Source: UBA6345 sp045577635 | GTDB taxonomy: Bacteria; Bacillota; Clostridia; Christensenellales; UBA1242 | DNA length: 25,635 bases | Assembly: GCA_045577635.1 (NCBI GenBank) | Contig: JAZNIS010000004.1 | Location: forward strand, 1-25,635 | Direction of reading: 5' to 3' | Part shown: one piece after another, positions 5,924 to 12,911 of the stretch | Layout: each line of letters starts with the position of its first letter | Numbering within the stretch: position 1 is the stretch's first letter | The notes under the pieces: generated by a model | Seen by the model: only the letters and a program-made list of their open reading frames with translations | What the model was told of the DNA's origin: nothing | The model's database searches: none | Made by a program: the position numbers and the translations under genes

Positions 5924-7750
5924 TTAAACTTCAATATTATTTTTTCTTCTAAAATCAGCCCTTCCCCTTTGGGTGTGATCTAAAATAATTTTTCTTAATC
6001 TTAAATTTTGTGGTGTAACTTCTAAAAGTTCATCATCATTTAAAAATTCTAAACATTCTTCTAGGGTTAAAGTTTTAACAGGTTCTAACCTTAATGCTTC
6101 ATCAGCAGCGGCACTTCTCATGTTTGTTAATTGTTTTCTTTTGCAAACATTAACAACAATATCATCACCTTTTGGGTTTGTTCCAACAATCATACCTTGG
6201 TAAACTTTTGTGCCGGTTGTAATTAACAATCTGCCCCTTTCTTGTGTGTTATATAAACCATATTGAACAGCTTCGCCTGTTTCATAAGCAACCAAAGCAC
6301 CATAATTTCTACGGTCAATATGTCCTTTAAATGGTGCATATTCTTCAAAAATAGCACTCATTACACCTTCACCCCTAGTGTCGGTTAAAAATTGACTTTT
6401 ATAACCAAACAATCCCCTAGAAGGAATTAAAAATTCTAATCTGGTACGGTTACCAATGTTAGTTAACGAAACAAGTTCACCCTTCCTTTCACCCATAGCA
6501 ACCATAATATTTCCAACACTTTCTTCCGGAACATCAATTACCAACCTATCAATTGGTTCACATTTAACACCATCAATTTCTTTAATTAAAACTTTTGGCA
6601 TACTAACTTGAAATTCATAGCCATCTCGTCTCATGTTTTCAATTAAAATTGAAATGTGCATTTCGCCTCTGCCTAAAACCCTAAAACTATCTGCACTATC
6701 TGTTTCAAAAACTTTTAAACTTAAATCTTTAACACTTTCTTTAATTAACCTATCTCTTAAATGTCTGCTTGTGCAGAATTTGCCTTCTTTACCAGCAAAT
6801 GGGCTATTGTTTACAGAAAAAGTCATTTCAACACTAGGTTCGCTAATTTTAACAAAAGGAATAGCTTCAACAGTTTGTTTATCGCAAACAGTATCACCAA
6901 TTGTTACTTCACTACTACCAGCAATACAAACAATATCACCAGCAACAGCTTCTGGGCTAGGAATTTGTTTTAAACCTTCATATAAAAACAGGTTACTAAT
7001 TTTAAATGTTGAACTAACTGATTCATCGTGATAGTTAACAACTTGAACAGTTTGACCAACCTTTACAGTTCCTCTTTCAATTTTACCAACTGCAAGTTTA
7101 CCTAAATAATCGTTTTGTTCAGTTGAACTTACTAACATTTGAAAAGGTTGTTCGGTGTTTCCGTTAGGTGCAGGAATATAATCAACAATTTTTTGTAGTA
7201 ATGGTTGCATATTTGTTCCCATACTATTGTAATCTAGTGATGCAATACCTTCCCTAGCAGATGCAAAAACAAATGGACTATTTAACTGTTCTTCGGTTGC
7301 ATCTAACTCTAAAAACAACTCTAAAACTTCATCAATAACTTCTTTAACTCTGGCATCCTTTTTATCAATTTTGTTAATAACAACAATTACTTTATGGTCT
7401 AATTCCAAAGCTTTTTTTAGAACAAAACGAGTTTGTGGCATAGGTCCTTCAAAACTATCTACAACAAGTAAAACACCATCTACCATTTTTAAAACTCTTT
7501 CAACTTCCCCACCAAAATCAGCATGGCCCGGAGTATCTACAACATTAATTTTAACACCGTTAAACATACATGCAGCATTTTTACTTAAAATGGTAATACC
7601 CCTTTCTCTTTCTAAAGCATTACTATCCATAACCCTATCGGCTACTTGTTGATTTTCTCTAAAAACTCCACCTTGTTTTAATAATTCATTAACCAAACTT
7701 GTTTTACCATGGTCAACATGGGCAATAATTGCAACATTACGAATATCCAT
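5924..7750 (-). CDS. typA: translational GTPase TypA/BipA
   Basis: 608 residues, full length. It is a ribosome-binding GTPase of the EF-G family, linked to 50S assembly and to growth at low temperature or stress. The G domain has all motifs: AHVDHGKT (G1), RGITI (G2), DTPGHADF (G3), NKID (G4) and SAREG (G5). It is followed by the beta-barrel domain II, two EF-G-like alpha/beta domains and the BipA-specific C-terminal domain, which includes SRGLFGYKSQFLTDTRGEG and the end segment LRKIILDHTQRGRADFRRKN. The ribosome binding site AAGGAG is 5 bases before ATG. No terminator is seen between typA and the rplM promoter, so some read-through into the ribosomal operon is likely. Confidence 0.98.
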   Translation of the reverse strand: MDIRNVAIIAHVDHGKTSLVNELLKQGGVFRENQQVADRVMDSNALERERGITILSKNAACMFNGVKINVVDTPGHADFGGEVERVLKMVDGVLLVVDSFEGPMPQTRFVLKKALELDHKVIVVINKIDKKDARVKEVIDEVLELFLELDATEEQLNSPFVFASAREGIASLDYNSMGTNMQPLLQKIVDYIPAPNGNTEQPFQMLVSSTEQNDYLGKLAVGKIERGTVKVGQTVQVVNYHDESVSSTFKISNLFLYEGLKQIPSPEAVAGDIVCIAGSSEVTIGDTVCDKQTVEAIPFVKISEPSVEMTFSVNNSPFAGKEGKFCTSRHLRDRLIKESVKDLSLKVFETDSADSFRVLGRGEMHISILIENMRRDGYEFQVSMPKVLIKEIDGVKCEPIDRLVIDVPEESVGNIMVAMGERKGELVSLTNIGNRTRLEFLIPSRGLFGYKSQFLTDTRGEGVMSAIFEEYAPFKGHIDRRNYGALVAYETGEAVQYGLYNTQERGRLLITTGTKVYQGMIVGTNPKGDDIVVNVCKRKQLTNMRSAAADEALRLEPVKTLTLEECLEFLNDDELLEVTPQNLRLRKIILDHTQRGRADFRRKNNIEV

Positions 7751-7822
7751 AATTCTCCTTAAACATATGTGAACATTTCTTTTTTATCACATAAAAAATT
7801 TTCAAATTTTCAAACGACACTA

Positions 7823-7832
7823 ATTCTAGCAC
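7823..7832 (-). promoter_or_regulatory. extended -10 promoter of typA
   Basis: TGTGCTAGAAT on the minus strand with no clear -35. The 5' untranslated region of about 65 bases contains the inverted repeat TATGTGA / TCACATA (arms 7766-7772 and 7787-7793), which could form a hairpin just before the ribosome binding site. Confidence 0.45.
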
Positions 7833-7921
7833 AACAAATAAAAAAAATAAAGTACTAAATAAAAAAATATTTAACAATTACAACAATTTATTATAAGTGT
7901 TAAATATTATTTAATATTAAA

Positions 7922-8584
7922 TTATTCAGTAGGTTCAGGAATAACAGGTTCAGTAGGTTCAGGTGTAACGGGAGTTTCTGGTTCAGTTCCTTCTATATCT
8001 TCCCCACCTTCTGGCTGTTCAGGTTCTGTTATTTCGGGGTCTTCTGGAACAGGTTCAACATATCTGGTTAATGTGAAGTTAATGTTAAATTTACTTCTAA
8101 TAGGTTTTTCAACATCTTCCTTGCAAACCACAAACGAAATTGTTTTAATTTCGTTTGGTTCAAAAACCAAATCGGTAAAAAGTTCACTTTTAACATTATT
8201 AATTAAAACTTCCATTTTAGCATTATTGCCAGGACCTTCTAAATCTAAATGCAAATTGGTTTTATAATGTCCCATGCTGTGAACAACAAATTCAATTGTA
8301 ATTTTTCCTTCATCACCTTTAAACAAAAGGTTTTTGTTAACAAAAGAATGTTCTTTCCATTCATCGGTTGTATGTTCAAATGTGAAATATGAGTAAGGTG
8401 CACCATTTTCGGCTTCCTTAATATTTATTGTAACCGACCCTAAAACCTTTTGCACTTTTAAATTAATATGAGAATTCATATTTGGGGTGTACAGCACAAT
8501 AAAAGAAAAAGCAACAACTATTGCAGCTAAAATAAATACACTTATTGAAAGAATAATTGTGATTTTAATTTTTTTGTTCATCAT
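7922..8584 (-). CDS. membrane-anchored exported protein with Pro/Glu/Thr-rich tail, unknown function
   Basis: 220 residues. The N-terminus is a Lys-rich start followed by one hydrophobic helix (about residues 8-32), so it is a single-pass anchor or uncleaved signal. Residues 40-180 look like one or two beta-sandwich domains, with alternating hydrophobic strands (LKVQKVLGSVTINIK, KITIEFVVHS, TISFVVC, FNINFTLTRYVE). The last 40 residues are a Pro-Glu-Thr low-complexity tail with no LPxTG or charged end, and it contains a 24-base repeat at DNA level. No family is recognised. No ribosome binding site precedes the tandem ATGs at 8584/8581. A promoter candidate (TTGCTT, 18 bases, TATTAA) at 8594-8623 puts the mRNA start about 3 bases before the ATG. 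Confidence 0.75.
   Translation of the reverse strand: MMNKKIKITIILSISVFILAAIVVAFSFIVLYTPNMNSHINLKVQKVLGSVTINIKEAENGAPYSYFTFEHTTDEWKEHSFVNKNLLFKGDEGKITIEFVVHSMGHYKTNLHLDLEGPGNNAKMEVLINNVKSELFTDLVFEPNEIKTISFVVCKEDVEKPIRSKFNINFTLTRYVEPVPEDPEITEPEQPEGGEDIEGTEPETPVTPEPTEPVIPEPTE
7925..7963 (-). repeat. 24-base-period direct repeat in the tail of the 7922-8584 gene
   Basis: The 15-base string TTCAGTAGGTTCAGG occurs at 7925-7939 and again at 7949-7963. It encodes the repeated E-P-T-E-P unit; slippage here would change the tail length in frame. Confidence 0.8.
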
Positions 8585-8593
8585 ACTTAAATA

Positions 8594-8623
8594 TTAATAT
8601 ATTTTTCACTTTTTTAAAAGCAA
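8594..8623 (-). promoter_or_regulatory. possible promoter abutting the start codon at 8584
   Basis: TTGCTT (8623-8618), 18-base spacer, TATTAA (8599-8594). The predicted transcription start near 8587 leaves about 3 bases before the ATG and no ribosome binding site. Confidence 0.45.
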
Positions 8624-8633
8624 TATAATCAAA

Positions 8634-8663
8634 AATAAAAAAACAACCTAAAAATAGGTTGTT
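8634..8663 (-). terminator. intrinsic terminator of the CBS-domain gene
   Basis: AACAACCTA / TAGGTTGTT 9-bp stem with an AAAA loop, followed by a T-run on the minus strand. The arm overlaps the stop codon. Confidence 0.9.
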
Positions 8664-9393
8664 AATTTTCATCGTAGTTATCTAAAATTTTGTTAATATC
8701 CATAATATCAGTAATTGTAATAATTCCAATAGGTGGTTCAAGTAATGTACCCGACTTTGTAATTAAAATAACTAATAACTTACGGTTTTCTGTAAATAAA
8801 TTTAAAACCTTATCAAGTGTAACTTTATCATTAACAATTGTATAATAACTTTCATTGGTAAACTCTTTTAAAACTTCTTCAATTGTGGTGTTTTCAATGT
8901 AATCGTTAATATCTTGTTTTTCATAAATTTTTTTACCAATTACTTCGGCAATTTTACCTGCATTTGCAACACCAATAAGCATACCATCTTTAAAAATAGG
9001 AATGTTACTAAAACCGCTTTTGTAGCCATATTCCATAACATCTTTTAAAGCCCAATTATATTCAATTGTGCTAACAACCTTTTTACAAACAGTTTTAACA
9101 GCAAGTGGTGGTGTGCAAATAAGTTCAGCAATTTTTTCATATTCTGCAACAACATCGTCATGTGGTTCAGCAATTGCTAAATCTGGGTCGCTTTGATGAA
9201 CAATAGCATTTCTTAATCTGCCATAATCAATTAATTGATCTTCATATTTTGCAACAATACTGTTTGTTCTTGCAGCTTTTCTAACAGCTTCAGTATAACT
9301 AATACTTCTTTTCATATCACCCTGAACCCGTAATGCAGAGTCAATTTGATTGTAAGTTTTAATAAATCTTTTTGAATTGGTTGATATTTCCAT
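8662..9393 (-). CDS. HEPN-like / tandem CBS-domain protein
   Basis: 243 residues from the preferred start at 9393, an ATG with AGGA about 11 bases upstream. Longer readings from 9417 or 9462 are open, but they would place the start on or before the promoter -10 at 9429-9434. Residues 1-80 are helical and contain RNAIVH at 61-66. This is the R-x4-H pattern of HEPN domains, followed by the helix AEPHDDVVAEYEKIAEL. Residues about 95-243 are two CBS motifs, the second including KLLVILITKSGTLLEPPIGIITITDIMDI. CBS pairs bind adenine nucleotides and act as regulatory modules. The likely reading is a small nucleotide-sensing regulator whose HEPN-like part could bind or cut RNA, or be only structural. 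It stands alone between its promoter and its terminator. Confidence 0.85.
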   Translation of the reverse strand: MEISTNSKRFIKTYNQIDSALRVQGDMKRSISYTEAVRKAARTNSIVAKYEDQLIDYGRLRNAIVHQSDPDLAIAEPHDDVVAEYEKIAELICTPPLAVKTVCKKVVSTIEYNWALKDVMEYGYKSGFSNIPIFKDGMLIGVANAGKIAEVIGKKIYEKQDINDYIENTTIEEVLKEFTNESYYTIVNDKVTLDKVLNLFTENRKLLVILITKSGTLLEPPIGIITITDIMDINKILDNYDEN

Positions 9394-9428
9394 AATAGGT
9401 GGTTTCCTTTTTAACATCTTATAAATTA

Positions 9429-9438
9429 ATTTTATCAT
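9429..9438 (-). promoter_or_regulatory. extended -10 promoter of the CBS-domain gene
   Basis: TATGATAAAAT on the minus strand with a weak TTGTGT 18 bases before. Transcription should start near 9422, which leaves a leader of about 29 bases for the 9393 start. Confidence 0.45.
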
Positions 9439-9502
9439 ATAAAACAAATCATACACAAACAATTTAATGTAAATTTATTAACTTAAAATATATATGAAAA
9501 CA

Positions 9503-9529
9503 ATAAAAAAACGGGAACAATCCCGTTTT
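9503..9529 (-). terminator. second intrinsic terminator downstream of the SRP RNA
   Basis: AAACGGGA / TCCCGTTT hairpin with a 4-base loop, then seven T on the minus strand. It lies about 12 bases after the T-run that ends the SRP RNA stem. Confidence 0.85.
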
Positions 9530-9540
9530 AAACACAAAAA

Positions 9541-9808
9541 AACCGCACGGCTATAATTAGAAACACTTGAATAAAGCATCAACAATAATCAAATCTCCTT
9601 TAAAGCTACCTTATGGCACATATTTAAATCCACTTAATGCTGCTGCCTTCCGGCCCTGACATGATTCACAGCAAAATATTGCATAAGACCTTAAAATCAA
9701 CAATCCAATTAAAGTTAAAAACTTTAACAGTTATTTCCGCATATAGTTTGTTAGCCCCACATATAGCATTTGGGAATAAAGGGCTGCTACACCTTTGCCT
9801 AGTGCGGT
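9541..9808 (-). ncRNA. ffs: signal recognition particle RNA, large (Alu-containing) bacterial type
   Basis: About 268 bases. The S-domain core GTCAGGGCCGGAAGGCAGC followed by AGCATTAAGTG is the Ffh-binding hairpin of SRP RNA. It is preceded by CAT and followed by ATATGTGCC, as in Bacillus scRNA. The 5' end ACCGCAC pairs with GTGCGGT at the 3' end, closing the molecule, and a run of T follows. The 5' part has the two small loops of the Alu domain (AGGTGTAGCAGCCC ... TGTGGGG), as in the long SRP RNAs of Bacillus and Clostridium. The RNA assembles with Ffh to target membrane and secreted proteins. Both ends are set from the promoter and the closing stem and may be off by a few bases. Confidence 0.95.
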
Positions 9809-9814
9809 ATAATT

Positions 9815-9843
9815 ATTATAACATAGTTACCCATTGTTTGCAA
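9815..9843 (-). promoter_or_regulatory. promoter of the SRP RNA gene
   Basis: TTGCAA (9843-9838), 17-base spacer, TATAAT (9820-9815) preceded by TATGT (extended -10). The +1 falls at about 9808, the first base of the closing stem. Confidence 0.85.
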
Positions 9844-9873
9844 GGCAAACTTACAACAAAAACAATTGTAAAA

Positions 9874-10458
9874 TTAGAAATTATTGTCGTTTCTCACCTT
9901 ATCTTTAAGCATAGCAATCATTTTAGCTGGCATAGCATCAATAACTTTTGTCCTTAAATCAATAAGGTTATATTCTTCTGCAAGCAAATATTTTATAATA
10001 GGAATTTTTACTTCCTGCATAGCTTTTATAACATTAGGATGCAACTGTTTCATTTGTTGTTCAACAGGGCTATTTTCGTATAAATCAATTGCCAAAACAG
10101 GTTCCATTGTGCTTTTTAAAAACACACAAACATCAATATATTGGCTTAAAATTGTATTATATAAAATCTTATCGCTTTTTGGTTTAACTAAATTATCTAC
10201 ACCAACTTTTGGGTATGCAACAAATTCAGCTGGTAAAACCTTATCTAAATTTTTTAAAAATATAACTTCATTTGGTTTTAAATATCTTTTTTGAATTTCT
10301 ACCGAAACACTTTTTGGTTCCGATTTTGTAATCATGCCCCTATCCTTACCATATTGTTTTTTTAAAACAACAATAATAAGTGCTGCAATTGCAAAAATAA
10401 AAAATATTATTATTAGTGGTACTACAATATCTGTGGTTTTATTTAGCAATAAACTCAT
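9874..10458 (-). CDS. membrane-anchored DUF2726 protein
   Basis: 194 residues. A single membrane helix at about residues 12-33 is followed by a basic linker, so the rest should face the cytoplasm. Residues about 55-185 fit DUF2726: L-x-x-N-E-x-x-F-L-K-x-L (usually E-x-x-F), VLPAEFVAYPKVGVDNLVKP, YIDVCVFLKSTMEPVLAIDLYEN, then KIPIIKYLLAEEYNLIDLRTKV. This family has a restriction-endonuclease-like fold. Its usual I-E-L-D is I-D-L here and the nearby His/Asp are not obvious, so nuclease activity is doubtful. A good ribosome binding site AGGAG precedes the ATG, with a promoter at 10483-10511. It is on the same strand as the SRP RNA gene just downstream, without a terminator between, but the SRP gene has its own strong promoter. 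Confidence 0.8.
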   Translation of the reverse strand: MSLLLNKTTDIVVPLIIIFFIFAIAALIIVVLKKQYGKDRGMITKSEPKSVSVEIQKRYLKPNEVIFLKNLDKVLPAEFVAYPKVGVDNLVKPKSDKILYNTILSQYIDVCVFLKSTMEPVLAIDLYENSPVEQQMKQLHPNVIKAMQEVKIPIIKYLLAEEYNLIDLRTKVIDAMPAKMIAMLKDKVRNDNNF

Positions 10459-10482
10459 AGTAACTCTCCTTTCAACACAATA

Positions 10483-10511
10483 ATTTTACCACACAAACAT
10501 TGGGTTGTAAA
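10483..10511 (-). promoter_or_regulatory. promoter of the DUF2726 gene
   Basis: TTTACA (10511-10506), 17-base spacer, TAAAAT (10488-10483) preceded by TGTGG. Confidence 0.65.
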
Positions 10512-10523
10512 TACCGAAAAACA

Positions 10524-10553
10524 ACAAAAAAAAGAAACCCTATTATGGGTTTC
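10524..10553 (-). terminator. intrinsic terminator of ung
   Basis: GAAACCC / GGGTTTC stem with a 6-base loop and eight T on the minus strand. Confidence 0.9.
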
Positions 10554-10556
10554 ACA

Positions 10557-11234
10557 TTATCTATTTTCAATTTGCCAATCAATTTCGGGTTTTCCAAGTT
10601 CTTTTAAAATTTCATTTGTTCTTTTAAAACAACCATTTCCAAACCAACCACCCTGATTTGCACTCATTGGGCTTGGATGTGCAGCAGTTAAAACATAGTG
10701 ATTATTTTTGTTAATATTTTTGCCAATAGCTTTTGCATTTGCACCCCAAAGCAAAAATATAACAGGATCCGGCCTATCGTTTAATTTATCAATAATTGCA
10801 GTTGTAATTTCTTCCCAACCTTTTCCTTTGTGGCTGTTAGGTTTATTATACTCAACAGTTAACACACTATTTAACATTAAAACACCTTGATTAGCCCATT
10901 TTGTTAAATTGCCATTGTTAGGAATATAGCAACCCAACTCATCGTTTAATTCCTTAAAGATATTTCTTAAACTAGGTGGAATTGCAACATCGCCTTCAAC
11001 CGAAAAACTTAAACCATGTGCTTGGTTTGGTTGATGATACGGGTCCTGACCAATAACAACAACTTTAACATCGGCAAACTTAACTTTATTAATAGCATTA
11101 AAAACATTTTCTGGCTTTGGATAAACAGTTTTATTTTTATATTCTTCGTTTAACCAATCGGATAATTTTTTAAACTTTTCGCTCTCTAATTTTTCTTTTA
11201 AAATTTCATACCAACTTTTAGAAATAACAAACAT
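10557..11234 (-). CDS. ung: uracil-DNA glycosylase, family 1
   Basis: 225 residues, the usual length. It removes uracil from DNA after cytosine deamination or dUTP misincorporation, starting base-excision repair. The water-activating motif GQDPYH is at residues 62-67 with the catalytic Asp64. The uracil-recognition strand with VIFLLWGANAK follows, then the DNA-intercalation loop HPSPMSANQGGWFG with the catalytic His; the usual HPSPLS has Met for Leu here. The start has AAGGGG upstream. It is a single gene with terminator and an extended -10 (TGTGATAAAAT, 11259-11269), divergent from the 499-residue unknown gene. Confidence 0.97.
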   Translation of the reverse strand: MFVISKSWYEILKEKLESEKFKKLSDWLNEEYKNKTVYPKPENVFNAINKVKFADVKVVVIGQDPYHQPNQAHGLSFSVEGDVAIPPSLRNIFKELNDELGCYIPNNGNLTKWANQGVLMLNSVLTVEYNKPNSHKGKGWEEITTAIIDKLNDRPDPVIFLLWGANAKAIGKNINKNNHYVLTAAHPSPMSANQGGWFGNGCFKRTNEILKELGKPEIDWQIENR

Positions 11235-11258
11235 AATTAATCCCCTTAAATTAAAATT

Positions 11259-11269
11259 ATTTTATCACA
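11259..11269 (-). promoter_or_regulatory. extended -10 promoter of ung
   Basis: TGTGATAAAAT on the minus strand with only a weak TTTATT at the -35 position (11287-11282). Confidence 0.5.
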
Positions 11270-11325
11270 ATTATAATTAATAATAAAAACTATTTAGTTA
11301 ATTTAAACTAAAAAATAATTACATA

Positions 11326-11354
11326 TTGTAAACAATTAAATTTCGTGTTAAAAT
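11326..11354 (+). promoter_or_regulatory. promoter of the 499-residue unknown gene
   Basis: TTGTAA (11326-11331), 17-base spacer, TAAAAT (11349-11354) with an extended TGT. Confidence 0.7.
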
Positions 11355-11376
11355 TTAAAAAAGCAAGGGGTGTTAA

Positions 11377-12876
11377 ATGGGAAAAGTAAGATATGGTAAT
11401 AAAAAAATAAAAAAACTAACAAAAGTTAATCAAAACTTTACCGTTAGAGGTGGAAGTTTAGAAACACTTGTAAAAAAGGCATCTTACCACTCATTTATTC
11501 CAACAGCACAAAAAGTGTCTAAATTATTACTACCTAAAAGGCAACAAGCTATTAACAGCATAGACGAATTTAAAAAATATTCCCATTCTGCACACGATTG
11601 GTGTGATATGCTTTGGAGCCAAACACAACAAGAACATTATGGCGATAAACACACCACACCACCAACTTCAATTTCAGTTCCAAAAAGCAAACTTACAAAA
11701 AATGGAGACATTAACGAAGTTGTTGCAAAACAAACCCTTGAAAAACTATCCGAAACTTTTAATTTAGAAGATGACCAACCTTTTATGATTGGTAACACTC
11801 TTATTAACAAACTTATTAGAGCTCCTAAAAAAGTTGTTGCCGAAACCTACATTAATGCAGTAGGTAAACACGAAAGACCTTGTTTTGTTGTAAGAAAGCT
11901 TTTAAGTTGTAATATAGACGGCAATACATATATGCTTGTTTCCGATGAAAAATATTATCAAAACTCACCTACTATTGCTATGCCCCTAACACTTTTAGTT
12001 GGTGGCGAACCACATGGGATTGCACAGTTAGCCAGAATTGATAGCATTGGGCACTTGGGAGCAGATGCTGCTGCACAACTAGGAATAACATTAAAACAAC
12101 CACTTGAAATACCAGATTATTTTGAAGAAAAGTTTAATTCAACACACCACAATGCAGTTCCTAGCCACAAAAAATCAAAAAGCAGCAAATTTCAATCGGT
12201 TAAACGAATTGCCGCAACACACCATGTTCATATTAGAGATGAAAACTTTGAACTTATGTATGCACTATGCCACATGGCAACAAAATGCTTACCGGTATAT
12301 CGCAATCAACCTTCAAAATTTTTAAGATTTAATGCAAAAGAAGTTAGCGAAGGCGAACTATACTTAAAAGAATATGGCAAAATCCACGAGCACAATGCAA
12401 CAATGAAATATCAACTAGAAATGCTAGGATTATTAAACAAATTAAAAACCGATGATATTTTAGGAAATAGTTCAGTAATTCACACCGAAGCTTTACAAGA
12501 ATTTTTTGTTAAAACATTCAACATTTCAAACTACGAATTTGATGATAATTTTAATGCATTTTTAGACCAAATGAGAATATTTAAACCAACCGAACTTGTT
12601 AAATTTATTGATTACAGCAAAGTAGTTGGCAAAAGAAAATATATGCAAGTTCCTGCAAAACCAAACAACAAGCTAGAAAGACAAGTTAAAAAATTATTAA
12701 ATAGAATTGTAGATTTTGATTATATTAAACTACACCCAGAAAAATATGAAGCTTGGCTTGATGAATATAGAACAATGTTTGAAAGCAATCCAGATGGTGG
12801 ACAAAATGACGAACCATTAATGAGACCGGTTACACCAAGTCAAACTACACCAAATGGTGGAAAAGATATAAAATAA
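11377..12876 (+). CDS. unknown protein, 499 residues
   Basis: Not recognised. The ATG has AAGGGG about 6 bases upstream and a good promoter, and the frame ends just before a strong bidirectional terminator, so it is clearly expressed as its own unit. The N-terminus is basic (MGKVRYGNKKIKKLTK) with no signal peptide or membrane helix. The middle, about residues 140-230, looks like a mixed alpha/beta domain (strands KPCFVVRKLL-like, NTYMLVSDEKYY, PLTLLVGGEPHGIAQLARI). Residues 250-310 are basic with clustered His (THHVHIRDENFELMYALCH). The last 30 residues are a Gly/Pro/Asn/Thr linker-like tail. It runs against ung and glmM, which are conserved neighbours, and I see no mobile-element gene that would explain it. 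Confidence 0.85.
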   Translation: MGKVRYGNKKIKKLTKVNQNFTVRGGSLETLVKKASYHSFIPTAQKVSKLLLPKRQQAINSIDEFKKYSHSAHDWCDMLWSQTQQEHYGDKHTTPPTSISVPKSKLTKNGDINEVVAKQTLEKLSETFNLEDDQPFMIGNTLINKLIRAPKKVVAETYINAVGKHERPCFVVRKLLSCNIDGNTYMLVSDEKYYQNSPTIAMPLTLLVGGEPHGIAQLARIDSIGHLGADAAAQLGITLKQPLEIPDYFEEKFNSTHHNAVPSHKKSKSSKFQSVKRIAATHHVHIRDENFELMYALCHMATKCLPVYRNQPSKFLRFNAKEVSEGELYLKEYGKIHEHNATMKYQLEMLGLLNKLKTDDILGNSSVIHTEALQEFFVKTFNISNYEFDDNFNAFLDQMRIFKPTELVKFIDYSKVVGKRKYMQVPAKPNNKLERQVKKLLNRIVDFDYIKLHPEKYEAWLDEYRTMFESNPDGGQNDEPLMRPVTPSQTTPNGGKDIK

Positions 12877-12911
12877 CAAAAAAGCAGAAATTTAATTTTC
12901 TGCTTTTTTTA
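12877..12911. terminator. bidirectional terminator between the 499-residue gene and glmM
   Basis: AGCAGAAA / TTTCTGCT hairpin flanked by A-run on the left and T-run on the right. It overlaps the end of glmM. Confidence 0.9.

Noticed and set aside
6633..7652. Several plus-strand open frames opposite typA
   Set aside because: typA is full length and conserved; these are shadows.
9394..9462. Longer N-terminus for the CBS-domain protein (starts at 9417 or 9462)
   Set aside because: These codons overlie or precede the likely promoter -10 at 9429-9434 and lack a ribosome binding site. The 9393 ATG has one, though the spacing is long.
9637..9957. Plus-strand open frame of 106 codons over the SRP RNA
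   Set aside because: Antisense to the SRP RNA gene and its promoter; no coding signs.
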